A program made the position numbers and the translations under genes. Shown piece by piece: positions 7,784 to 17,332 of a stretch of DNA of 64,000 nt. Below the pieces are notes generated by a model. That model saw only the letters and a program-made list of their open reading frames with translations. It had not been told where the DNA came from and ran no database searches. The DNA comes from Parabacteroides hominis (lineage in GTDB: Bacteria > Bacteroidota > Bacteroidia > Bacteroidales > Tannerellaceae): NCBI RefSeq assembly GCF_014287585.1, contig NZ_JACOOJ010000004.1:124001-188000 (forward strand), given 5' to 3'. Position 1 is the first letter of the stretch. The number at the start of each line of letters is the position of its first letter.

Positions 7784-8749
7784 ATGAAAAATATAACTAA
7801 TCTTGCGATTTCTTGTACATCAGGTGGTTATAAAAATGCATTTACACAAGGTGTACTAACTGCATTTGAAGAAAATAGTTTAATAGCAAATGTTTACGCA
7901 GCTTGTTCCTCATCTGCTTTAATTGCTGCATTTGCCGCTTTTAGTAAAATCAGGAAATTGGATTTAACTTTATGGAAAAATGGATATTCAATTAGCCAAG
8001 AAGATTGTGGAGACCAAAGCAGAGCTATGTTGCATACAATAAAACAACTTTCACCCGAAATAATTGATAACTTGTGGGCTTCTTCATCCAGTGAGCAGGA
8101 ACAAGCCAAAGCTATGAAACGGTATATTCGTGAGGTATTTATTCCTAAATATGCCAAGAACTTCAACAAAGGACTATCCGCTTCGGATATAAAGTTTTAC
8201 TGTAAAATCCATTTTGACCGTAACCGTTCCGATAATGAACTGAATATGCACTGTCATTTAATAGTGAGCCGGAAAGACCAAGCCAATAAAAAGAAGTTGT
8301 CACCGCTAACCAACCACAAGAATACTAAGAAAGGAACGATTAAAGGTGGTTTTGATAGAAAGAATCTATTCCTGCAAGTAGAACAGGGATTTGATAAAGT
8401 ATTCGACTACAATCGCCAACAAACAGAATCATTCAACTATCACAACACGATGAAGAACGGTTCTATACTTGAACAACTTGAATTACAAGAACAAAAAATT
8501 GTTGGTAGAAAGACTATTGATGTGCAAACAAATGAAAATGTAAAAACAACCTCAAATATTTCAATACAACAGCAATTCAGTATATCAGTAAACCAATCCA
8601 CCAATAATTCAGTAAATCAATCAAGCGATAGAGACGCTTTGTCTTTTTTGTTTCCGATACTCCCATCTGTAACTGACTTTAATCCAAGGGATAAACAACA
8701 GCAACTGAGACACAAGAAAAAAAAGAAGCGAAAACTAGGACTAAGTTGA
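7784..8749 (+). CDS. Chimera: patatin-like N-terminus fused to truncated relaxase
   Basis: An intact 321-codon frame with two unrelated halves. Residues 1 to about 100 resemble the start of a patatin phospholipase: SGGYKNAFTQGVLTAFEE in the place of GGGxxG...GVL..LE, and ACSSSALIAAF in the place of the GTSAGA nucleophile elbow. From about residue 104 (base 8093) it matches residues 93 onward of the relaxase at 1082-2023 almost word for word, including KIHFDR and the HxH motif NMHCHLIVS, until both end in different Lys-rich tails. The relaxase N-terminus and the patatin catalytic Asp region are both lost. It is probably a recombination product without its original activities, though it may still be expressed. 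Confidence 0.8.
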   Translation: MKNITNLAISCTSGGYKNAFTQGVLTAFEENSLIANVYAACSSSALIAAFAAFSKIRKLDLTLWKNGYSISQEDCGDQSRAMLHTIKQLSPEIIDNLWASSSSEQEQAKAMKRYIREVFIPKYAKNFNKGLSASDIKFYCKIHFDRNRSDNELNMHCHLIVSRKDQANKKKLSPLTNHKNTKKGTIKGGFDRKNLFLQVEQGFDKVFDYNRQQTESFNYHNTMKNGSILEQLELQEQKIVGRKTIDVQTNENVKTTSNISIQQQFSISVNQSTNNSVNQSSDRDALSFLFPILPSVTDFNPRDKQQQLRHKKKKKRKLGLS

Positions 8750-9171
8750 AATATTCTATTTTACATCCCATAAAACATATAAACAAATATACATCTCAGT
8801 AATAAAGCGTTAACACCAAAAACTATGAGTTTTACAGAAAATCTCTACATCTACTCTTTAGAGTGTATTTCTCGCAAAAGTGTAGTCCTATTTATTCCCT
8901 ATACGAAAGAGGTGTTTAACAGATATAAAAGAAAAATTGTCTAAAAGAATTTTGTAAACAAAAATATATGCGAACCGTTTATGCATTGTGTTGTGTCTGT
9001 ATTGTCTATTATTCAGTGCATTATAAGTAAATTGTATTAGGTAAATATATGGCCCTTGTATAAAATCACTATCTTTGTACTTCATAAGATAATTGCAGTG
9101 ACAGCCATTCGCTGCAGTTTTTCTATTGTTTAATAAGAAAAAATGTTTTAGATTATAGCATTATACAGGAA
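8750..9171. other. Noncoding stretch before the giant STAND gene
   Basis: About 420 bp, very A+T rich, with no supported gene. It must contain the promoter of the gene at 9172; one TAnnTTTG match lies at 9070-9077. Confidence 0.5.
9070..9077 (+). promoter_or_regulatory. Possible -7 box for the STAND gene
   Basis: TATCTTTG matches the Bacteroidetes -7 consensus about 95 bp before the start at 9172. No TTTG at proper spacing was found upstream, so this is tentative. Confidence 0.35.
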
Positions 9172-12100
9172 ATGAGAGAAGAGAATAAAGTCCCTGCCCG
9201 TGGCGAAAGAGCTGCAATAGGAGGTTATTTGCCTCAATTTGATGAATTTGCATGGTTTGTCTATTTAAACTTGATTAATCGAGAACTTGAATGGATTAGA
9301 ATAGCAGATCATAAAGCGGGGAAGTTAGATGATATCCAATACTCCACTCATTCTGAAATTCATGCTTATCAAGTAAAATGGACTATTGACGAAGCAAACA
9401 TATCATTTGCAAACTTTATAGAATTATTTCCTCTGATTGCTTCAAGTTGGAAGACTTTAAAGACGGATAATCCGACAAAAAAGATTACCCCCCACCTAAT
9501 TACAAATAAGTCAGCATCATCTCATGATAACATAAAAGAAAACGAAACAAAGATTGGTTCATTTTATGACTTCATTTCCGAAGTATGGAAGAAACTCAAA
9601 TCAAAACAAACAATTGATGAAAGGTGGAATCCTATAATTGATAATCTAAAAAAAGTATCAACCTTGAACGATTCTGAATTTCATGAATTTATTTATTGTT
9701 TTGATTTTCAACCGAACTACAAACAGAAGAAGTTTAGCGTTGATAATATTAAATATTCTAAGGAAAAAGAAGATCTTCAGCAAATCAGTAGGTTCATAGT
9801 TGAACAGGTAGCCAATCCTAATAGAGTGGTAGAGTTTAGCCGTCAGGAAATTATTCAAAAATTAGGATGGACTGACAGATTTAGAACTAGTTTTAACCAT
9901 GAGTTAATTGTTGATAGACAAAAATATCAGCCAATACAGTCAACAATTGATCTGTTAAATACTAAATTAACCGAGCATAAAAATGGATATTTGTTCTTAG
10001 TTGGGGGGCCTGGTTCTGGTAAATCTACATTATTGAACCAATGGTCAAAAGGCTTGAAGCTGCGAGTTGTGAAGTATTATGCATTTGATTTCGTAAATCC
10101 ATCTTCACATTTAAACTTTTATGAAAGAGGAAATGCTACCTATCTATTTTTTGACCTCGTTTTTCAATTGAAAGATGCTGGTATTTATAAAAGGGAGGTT
10201 CTACCTTATAAGGATATTGTTTTTCTGAAAGAAGTATTTGCAGAACAACTCAAGGCTATAGGAGAAGATTACCTTAGAAATGGACAGCCTACTATAATTA
10301 TTATTGATGGTTTAGACCATGTGCCTAGAGAGTACAAATCAGTAACAAACAGTTTTTTAAGAGAGCTTCCTTTGCCATCATCTCTACCAGAAGGCGTTTT
10401 TATTGTCTTAGGCAGCCAAACTTATGAGCTTGAAGACCTCCCACAGGAGGTTAAAGGTGAATTCCAAAGAGAAAACAGGACTATTGCAATAGATCCTCTC
10501 AAGAAAGAAGAAGTATATAAATATCTTGACACTTTTGACACTTCTGTTCAACTTGCAAATTCACAAAAACTAAAAATCTTTGAGAAATCACAAGGACATC
10601 CTCTGTATTTGTCTTATTTAGTTGAAAAGGTCATCAAATCTAATTCTATTGACCAAACAATTGAATTATTTGATGCAATAGAAGGGAATATTGATAATTA
10701 TTACAAAAAAATCTGGTCGCCAATTCAACAAGATACGAAATTAGTGCAATTATTGGGTCTAATTGCAAGAATCAATGGAATTATAAGCCTTCATTTCGTC
10801 AAAGAATGGGGATTTGAATATGACGTTCATAAAGCATTTAATGAAAAAGCAAGAATTCTGTTTAATGAAAATAATAAAAATTTGACATTTTTCCACAACT
10901 CATTCAGGCAGTTTCTTTTATACCAGACATCTTTTGATTATTTGATAAATGATTTTGATTCTAAAAGAAACCAAGACTACCATAGTCAACTTGCCGAATT
11001 TTACAAGAAATCAAGTATTGAAAAACCATGGAAGCAGAATTTTCACTTATATCAGGCACAGAAATATGAAGAATTTATTTTGGAAGTTACACCTGATAGT
11101 TTTACAGAACAATTATTGAATTTCAGGCCGGCAGATGAAATAAAAAAAGATTGTAAATTAGGCATTGAAATTGCTAGGCAGACTAAAAATCTCAATATCC
11201 TTGTTCGATATTTATTATCACTGGCAGAAATTGAAAAAAGATTGTTCAATATCGATCCTGCTTCGCTTACAGAAGAATTACTAATTCTAAATAAATTTGA
11301 AATAGCGAGTGGTTATTTGAGAACAGGAAATATTCTCCATTGTAATGAAGCATATGCACTTAAAGCATCTCGTTTGTTTATTGAAAACGGGTATAGATCT
11401 GAAGGAACTGCCTTATTCAATTTAGCATATCCAGAAATTGTAACTGACACTGGTATTACAATAGATGATGAAATGCACAGATATGATGAAACAAAAGATG
11501 CATTAGAAGAGTGGGTTTATACTGCGCCATATTTTGAAACAACTGAAAGCATTCTTTCCAAGGTTGAAAATATAAAATTCTCTGAACGTGTAGTTAAAAA
11601 TAGGTGTGATGAAAAAGAGTCTGATTTATCTTTAATACTTCTTACTCATCTTGCTTATAGTTTAGCAGATCAAAATAAGTGGCATGACTTCGAGTTGATT
11701 TTAAAAAGAATAGATACTTCTACACCAAAAGAAAGAGATACATTGTTTCAGATTCTCCAATATGCTATTGAACAATGCTTAGATTTAGCAGATAGTAGTC
11801 GTGCAACAGAATATTTGTCTTTATTAAGAACATATTTTCCGAAAGATAAGGTAACCCCGATAGGTAAAATATATATTGCGGAGTTGATATATAAAGTCAC
11901 TCAAGATATTGATGAAACAGGTGATTGGATAGAAGGTGTTAATATCTCTCCTAATGCTGAACAAGTTGATTTAGATTATAAAGATTCATTAGATCCCTTT
12001 TTGCCTCTTATAAAGCTCAATAAATTGCAGAATCTATGTGGCAATGGAATTTCTATTACAACAGCGGTTCCATCAGTAAAAAGAGGAAGTGACGAAGAAA

Positions 12101-15100
12101 TTTTAGTTGAATTTGAAAGAATGTTATGTCTTACAACTCAAATTTTAACAGATGGAATTCTTCAAACACCAGTGGCTTTAACTAAAGATATTACAAAACG
12201 GGTTTTTCCCATAGTTAGATTTTATTATAAAGAAATTTCTCATAGAAATAGATATTGGTATAAACTCAAAGAGTCTAAAGGATCCTATTTTGACTACCTT
12301 ATTTATGCCGTTTCTAAGTTTAGTCCCCAATGCCTAGAAAATTTAGGAAACTATCTGTTTCAGGAATTTGAGAATTCTCCAAAATATTGGGGATCCAGTT
12401 TAAAAAGGAAAATCATAGTATCGCTTTTAGAAAATGGTTTTAATCAAGAAATAGCACAAAAACAATTGATAAAATTGGAAGAATCTATGTTTGTTGGTCA
12501 CGATATTGATGGGCGTATCAATGAATGTTTAGCACATTCAAATGCATGGCTCAAAATAGGAAAGTTCATTGAAGGTGAAAAATGGCTCAAACAAGCAATT
12601 CAAGAATCTATAGGAATAGGTTATAGCAAAGATTATCAATTTAGTTCATGGATTAAATGGCTTAAAATAACCATTCTGAAAAATCCAGAAGACGCAACAA
12701 AAAGAATTAAATGGTTTTTATCTCATTTAAACCATATAAAAGAAACCACAGAGGGAAAAGCTTATTGGGATGCATCCGAAGAATTATTGGAAGTAGCATA
12801 TGAACATAATCATAATGATGGTTTTGAACAAACCGCTTGGCAGTTGGAACATAATTTGATTGATTTCAATGAAGCTATGTCCCTTTTTATAAAATTCTTT
12901 GTTGAACGAACTAAAAGTCAAGATGAGTTTGTTAGTATTGTTCAACTGTACACGCATTTATACTTGCTTTTATCAGAATCAACAGACTTGTCTTTACTTC
13001 AGACTATTTTATCAAAAGGGCATAAAATATTAGAAAGAAAGTTTTTCGTGAATCAGGTATTGGGAATTATTTCCGCTATTAATATTAAGGCGTATGAAAT
13101 TAATCGACATTATTTACTTTCTGAAATCAATAATTTTTTCTTGTCATCTGGAATGAAAATAGAAAATTATCTTCCGGACTTTCGAATACCAGAAAAAAAA
13201 GAAAGAACCGGATCGTCAGAGTCATCTAATATTTTAGAATTAAAAACAAATAATGAAAGCCTTCATGAAAGTGAAGTATTGAAACGGAGTGTAAATTATG
13301 ACGATTTGAAAAATTTTGTTCAAGATGAAGATGTGAGATCGTATTTCAATTGGTCAAATGTATTGGAGAATATAACCCCTCTACTTTCCACTTCCCAAAT
13401 TGAAGAGATTGCTAATATATCCCAAATAAGACGGAGAGAGTCCGATTTTTATGCCAAGCTAAGTATAGCTGCTTTTGAGAAAGGTGATGTTGAATTAGCA
13501 GAGAAATTAGCCAATAAAAGTCTTGAATCATCAAGTGAGTCTGGATGGATTAAATATATGGATGGCGGAACTAGAATAACAGCTTTTAATGCTTTGAGAA
13601 GGATAAATTCAGAGCTGTCTTCAGAAAAAGCATTTGAAGTTTTTTCTCATGATATTGCAAGTACAAATTATCCTAGTACATATATCACTCATCTTGATGA
13701 AATAATTCCCTTATTAGTCAAAACGTATAATGAGGAAGAAATTTGGTTTGAAATTTTTGGTTATTTGCAAAGGGTAATGGCCAATAGTAATCCAACAGAA
13801 GATTTGCCAGTGCTTTCATCTATTAATCAGCCTATAATAGAGACTTTGGTGGACTATTTGATGTATTTGTTAAAATCCCCTGTGGTCATCGTAAAAGAAC
13901 AGTCGACTATATTATTCGCAAAATACATTGATCAGGGAAATAGCTACGCTTTTAATCAATTAATAGAAAAAAAGCTAGATGATTACCTATCTATGGATGT
14001 TATAATGGCATTGTTTGAGTTAAAATCGATAAAGGTTAATGATCTTCTTCCTCGAATTAAAGAATTTGCAATATCAAAAGACTATCAATTGAGAGATAAT
14101 GCAAGTCAGATTCTTGCAATAAAAGGAGAAGAAATCCCTATTCCTCCAATAATTGATTTACCTCAAATATATTCTTTGCATATTCCTGAAACTAAAAAGC
14201 CAGATTTCAATAAGCCAATTGATCCATATTTTCCGGATATTGACATTAATGACCCACTAGACCTAATCAGGCCCTTTGAATACTACATAAATATTTTATA
14301 TCAAGAATCTGGCATCGATGAATCTAATTTAATCTATAGGACTTGTTCTATTATGAAACAAATTGGAAATAAAGAAGAATGGACTGTTGATTATGAAAAG
14401 AAGCTAAGATACCATTTAGAAGAAGTTAACTTAAAGTATTCTTATCCAAGACCAAGAGTTATTGCGGCACAAAGAGCTATTATGTGTGTTGTTAATGAGT
14501 TAATAGACTCCGGCATTATTGATGATATAAGAATTCGAGGTGCTTTCAGGTCACATGATTATACAGTCCCCCTTTTTGGTGAGACTGTTAAGCCTTCATT
14601 TATCCCAAGAATTGAAGAAAAAGAATTTGGAGGTGTAAATAATGATTGGTTGGATAGGATTGCTGAATCATCTAGATTAGCTGAACCTTTATTGGATTAC
14701 GGAAAAGATTTCAAGATTATAGCAGAATATACAATGATCAAGAATCTAGATTGGGGGGCACCTACAGAAGAATACATGTCACAAATTGCTGTTAGCGATA
14801 AATTGGATGAAGAAAACCACTACATTTTTGGTGCTGTTTTTCATCAGTTGAGTAAGGATTACCATTATTTGAGAGGTGGAGGACATTTCATTGTAGTTAT
14901 TAGAGATCATCGATTTAATCAATTCGAATTAAAATCAAGATGGATTGCTATAAACCCCGTCTTAGCCAGATATTTAGGATGGGAGCCAGAATCAAATAAA
15001 TTATTTGCATGGAAAAATTCCAAAGGAAGCTTAATGGCAGAGTCTATTTATTGGTCAAATGGAAACATTCATATGGATCCACGCAAAGATGGAGAAGTTG

Positions 15101-15252
15101 GAGAAGGTTGGTTTGTCATTGTTTCAAAGGAGGGATTGGATCAAATTAAATTAGTTGAAAAAAACTTGTTTATACAAAAGAAGTTGACACGATCCAAGTA
15201 TGATGAATCTGTGAAACATGAGAACAAAATATTTAATGTTATAAGTATATAA
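9172..15252 (+). CDS. Giant nuclease-like / STAND NTPase protein, candidate anti-phage sensor
   Basis: A 2026-residue protein. The N-terminus (residues 10-70: RGERAAIGG ... KLDDIQYSTHSEIHAYQVKW) has the D-D ... Q-x-K arrangement of Cap4/Mrr-type restriction-endonuclease folds (D53, D54, Q67, K69). A STAND/NACHT-like NTPase follows, with Walker A GGPGSGKST (about 277-285) and Walker B TIIIIDGLDHV (374-384), then a winged-helix-like region (about 500-600). The next 1100 residues are helical and repeat-like (TPR/HEAT type), and the last 150 hold a compact unfamiliar module with ARYLGWEP and VGEGWFVIVS. No signal peptide or membrane span is seen. Nuclease + STAND + long sensor is the layout of Avs proteins, which recognise phage proteins and then cut DNA. 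The gene stands alone, is much more A+T rich than the backbone, and faces a McrBC pair. Defence is inferred; the C-terminus I cannot name. Confidence 0.8.
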   Translation: MREENKVPARGERAAIGGYLPQFDEFAWFVYLNLINRELEWIRIADHKAGKLDDIQYSTHSEIHAYQVKWTIDEANISFANFIELFPLIASSWKTLKTDNPTKKITPHLITNKSASSHDNIKENETKIGSFYDFISEVWKKLKSKQTIDERWNPIIDNLKKVSTLNDSEFHEFIYCFDFQPNYKQKKFSVDNIKYSKEKEDLQQISRFIVEQVANPNRVVEFSRQEIIQKLGWTDRFRTSFNHELIVDRQKYQPIQSTIDLLNTKLTEHKNGYLFLVGGPGSGKSTLLNQWSKGLKLRVVKYYAFDFVNPSSHLNFYERGNATYLFFDLVFQLKDAGIYKREVLPYKDIVFLKEVFAEQLKAIGEDYLRNGQPTIIIIDGLDHVPREYKSVTNSFLRELPLPSSLPEGVFIVLGSQTYELEDLPQEVKGEFQRENRTIAIDPLKKEEVYKYLDTFDTSVQLANSQKLKIFEKSQGHPLYLSYLVEKVIKSNSIDQTIELFDAIEGNIDNYYKKIWSPIQQDTKLVQLLGLIARINGIISLHFVKEWGFEYDVHKAFNEKARILFNENNKNLTFFHNSFRQFLLYQTSFDYLINDFDSKRNQDYHSQLAEFYKKSSIEKPWKQNFHLYQAQKYEEFILEVTPDSFTEQLLNFRPADEIKKDCKLGIEIARQTKNLNILVRYLLSLAEIEKRLFNIDPASLTEELLILNKFEIASGYLRTGNILHCNEAYALKASRLFIENGYRSEGTALFNLAYPEIVTDTGITIDDEMHRYDETKDALEEWVYTAPYFETTESILSKVENIKFSERVVKNRCDEKESDLSLILLTHLAYSLADQNKWHDFELILKRIDTSTPKERDTLFQILQYAIEQCLDLADSSRATEYLSLLRTYFPKDKVTPIGKIYIAELIYKVTQDIDETGDWIEGVNISPNAEQVDLDYKDSLDPFLPLIKLNKLQNLCGNGISITTAVPSVKRGSDEEILVEFERMLCLTTQILTDGILQTPVALTKDITKRVFPIVRFYYKEISHRNRYWYKLKESKGSYFDYLIYAVSKFSPQCLENLGNYLFQEFENSPKYWGSSLKRKIIVSLLENGFNQEIAQKQLIKLEESMFVGHDIDGRINECLAHSNAWLKIGKFIEGEKWLKQAIQESIGIGYSKDYQFSSWIKWLKITILKNPEDATKRIKWFLSHLNHIKETTEGKAYWDASEELLEVAYEHNHNDGFEQTAWQLEHNLIDFNEAMSLFIKFFVERTKSQDEFVSIVQLYTHLYLLLSESTDLSLLQTILSKGHKILERKFFVNQVLGIISAINIKAYEINRHYLLSEINNFFLSSGMKIENYLPDFRIPEKKERTGSSESSNILELKTNNESLHESEVLKRSVNYDDLKNFVQDEDVRSYFNWSNVLENITPLLSTSQIEEIANISQIRRRESDFYAKLSIAAFEKGDVELAEKLANKSLESSSESGWIKYMDGGTRITAFNALRRINSELSSEKAFEVFSHDIASTNYPSTYITHLDEIIPLLVKTYNEEEIWFEIFGYLQRVMANSNPTEDLPVLSSINQPIIETLVDYLMYLLKSPVVIVKEQSTILFAKYIDQGNSYAFNQLIEKKLDDYLSMDVIMALFELKSIKVNDLLPRIKEFAISKDYQLRDNASQILAIKGEEIPIPPIIDLPQIYSLHIPETKKPDFNKPIDPYFPDIDINDPLDLIRPFEYYINILYQESGIDESNLIYRTCSIMKQIGNKEEWTVDYEKKLRYHLEEVNLKYSYPRPRVIAAQRAIMCVVNELIDSGIIDDIRIRGAFRSHDYTVPLFGETVKPSFIPRIEEKEFGGVNNDWLDRIAESSRLAEPLLDYGKDFKIIAEYTMIKNLDWGAPTEEYMSQIAVSDKLDEENHYIFGAVFHQLSKDYHYLRGGGHFIVVIRDHRFNQFELKSRWIAINPVLARYLGWEPESNKLFAWKNSKGSLMAESIYWSNGNIHMDPRKDGEVGEGWFVIVSKEGLDQIKLVEKNLFIQKKLTRSKYDESVKHENKIFNVISI

Positions 15253-16075
15253 TTACGCCACACATCACTATTCTATATGAAGCGGTGGAGATTTCCCAAT
15301 AAAGAATATAGATAATTATTTGTTAGTAGTAAGATGCAAAATATTTACTTTCTGATAGTAGTTAATGCATATTGATAATTTTGTAGACTTAAAGAAAAGT
15401 CTTATCCTTGCTATTAGTATTCTCCATGAGCAAACTACTGCAAAAGCACGTAGCAAATTAGTGGGATAATTCATGGGATATGCTTGAAACTAAAAATATA
15501 AAGTTTTAAATATCAGCATGGTAACTCCGACAGGAGAATCCCAGGCGGATCACATAAGAACAAAGCCAAACGGCGACAAAAAAAGAGATAAGTCCTACAA
15601 TATCAACGTATTGTGGGACTTTTTTTATTGTTTCAGTCTTGCTTGAAAGACAAAAAAGGGGTACGAAAAGACATACTTTAGTTTCCAAATAGGGGGGGTA
15701 CGGTTGTTGGAAAATGGCTTACTTTTGGTGTGATTTGTTTATGTTCTATTTGTTTCATTTTCAGTGATTAGAATTTGTTTTGTAATCTAAAAAAGTGAGA
15801 CAGTGAAAAATGAAAAGAGTGTATTCAGCGTATTGTTTTACCTGAAAAGAAATAATCTGACTTTAATTTCTTTTGAATTAGAGATTATGCTGAATTCGAG
15901 AGAAGTTGGGTAACGGTTTGGCGACCGTTCTTCTTTCTGTGCTTTGCGGTGCAATGCTATCAAATAACTCAGGGCAAAGGGGGAGTGAGGAAATCTCAAG
16001 CATATATTCTCCCTTTTGTGGTTAGATATAAAGGATTATCCCCTTTATAATTTGTTAATTCGGTTTAGTCGTTAA
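15253..16075. other. Noncoding stretch between STAND gene and mcrC
   Basis: About 820 bp without a supported gene. It holds a terminator (15590-15628), an unrecognised 42-codon frame (15518-15646) overlapping it, and GGGTAACGGTTTGGCGAC (15908-15925), a near copy of 7477-7494. It may be old element debris. Confidence 0.5.
15590..15628 (+). terminator. Rho-independent terminator
   Basis: Stem AAGTCCTACAATA / TATTGTGGGACTT (one T-G pair) with a 6-nt loop, followed by a T-run on the plus strand. It probably closes the STAND gene transcript. Confidence 0.65.
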
Positions 16076-17329
16076 TTATTCGAGTAATTTATTTATGCTA
16101 TCAGAGATCATCATTTGCCACCTCTTCACATTGACATCTACTCCAATGGAAATCACCCCACACTCATTCTCACTCAATTCGTTAGGATTATAGGTGTCAT
16201 ATTCATAGTACTTACCGGTTCTATAGCTGCAGTCTATTCCGGGATAAACTAATGCAACCTTTTTGGCACCAAAATATTTCATATATACAAACATCTGCCT
16301 GAGATCTTCATGCACCGGATTATGACCGTTTAAGTTCTTCCATTTAGTATCTAATACCACGCACTTCTCAGTCCCTTTATTTAGCACAATATCCGGTCTG
16401 ATTCTTGACCGATGGCCTGTATTCGGTTTCCAGAAATTTTTGATACTTTGAGCTGCAATCGTTGTCTCTTTATCTTTGAATTTTCTTATACTAACATATA
16501 CAAATTGCTCCCAAAGTGCATTCATGTCAAACATCAAAGCCAATACGTTATCATCACCTTTGCGCACATCCGGATGATAATTCAATAATAATAAACGAGA
16601 AATTTCCAAAGCTTTTCTATATGGCTCGGTCTTACGATCTAGTGAAATTCGTTCAAAAAGGGTCTTGGTTACCTTAACATCGTATAGTTCCGGGAAATCT
16701 AAAAGCAGTGTTCCTATACGGCTATTAAGCTCAGTATGGGTATGTATGTTTTTCAGGAGTTTTAATGTCTTATAAAGAATAGCGTGGATATCATGTTGCT
16801 TATCATAAGTATAATGTTTGACATAGAAACGCTCTTGATGAACTATATTCTGATTAATATGCTTAGCAAAATGTATGGTTCCCTTCAATATAGAGAGATT
16901 CCCCTCCGTTTTACGATACTTTTTTACTAATCCTCTGTGTAAAAGATATTCTAACTCCTTAACGAATAATTCAAAGTATAAATCGAGTACAGAATTGGCA
17001 CGTAATTGCAAATCGGAACTACTGGGTGCATGGATATCAATAACACCCACTGCGCGTAGCATAGATATCAAGACATTCCGCCAAGTATTTTCATCTCCGC
17101 TCTTATCTGCTTTTGGCAAAACTTCTATTATGGTTTTACCAATCTGAATAACACCTACATATTCATTGAATTTGACTCCATGATGCACTAATGAGTAATA
17201 GGGAACTCCATCTTCGCCATAGAATGTCTGTAAAACACCTAATTGCTTTTGAGAAAGTCGTTTTTCTCCCCGATCAGAACGCAGGGTTTCATGTTCAAAA
17301 ACAGTAATATGTCCATCCACCTTTTTCAA
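16076..17329 (-). CDS. mcrC: McrC-like restriction endonuclease subunit
   Basis: A 417-residue protein with the McrC layout: an N-terminal beta-rich partner domain (YYSLVHHGVKFNEYVGVIQI) and a C-terminal PD-(D/E)xK nuclease core seen as RIRPDIVLN followed by CVVLDTKWK (Asp and D-x-K). With McrB it should form a GTP-driven complex that cuts modified DNA. It lies 3 bp downstream of mcrB. Length is typical. Catalytic residues are present, so it should be active. The type of modified base recognised is set by McrB. Confidence 0.88.
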   Translation of the reverse strand: MKKVDGHITVFEHETLRSDRGEKRLSQKQLGVLQTFYGEDGVPYYSLVHHGVKFNEYVGVIQIGKTIIEVLPKADKSGDENTWRNVLISMLRAVGVIDIHAPSSSDLQLRANSVLDLYFELFVKELEYLLHRGLVKKYRKTEGNLSILKGTIHFAKHINQNIVHQERFYVKHYTYDKQHDIHAILYKTLKLLKNIHTHTELNSRIGTLLLDFPELYDVKVTKTLFERISLDRKTEPYRKALEISRLLLLNYHPDVRKGDDNVLALMFDMNALWEQFVYVSIRKFKDKETTIAAQSIKNFWKPNTGHRSRIRPDIVLNKGTEKCVVLDTKWKNLNGHNPVHEDLRQMFVYMKYFGAKKVALVYPGIDCSYRTGKYYEYDTYNPNELSENECGVISIGVDVNVKRWQMMISDSINKLLE

Positions 17330-17332
17330 CTT

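Noticed and set aside
15518..15646. 42-codon frame after the STAND gene
   Set aside because: Overlaps a terminator hairpin and has no recognised motif.
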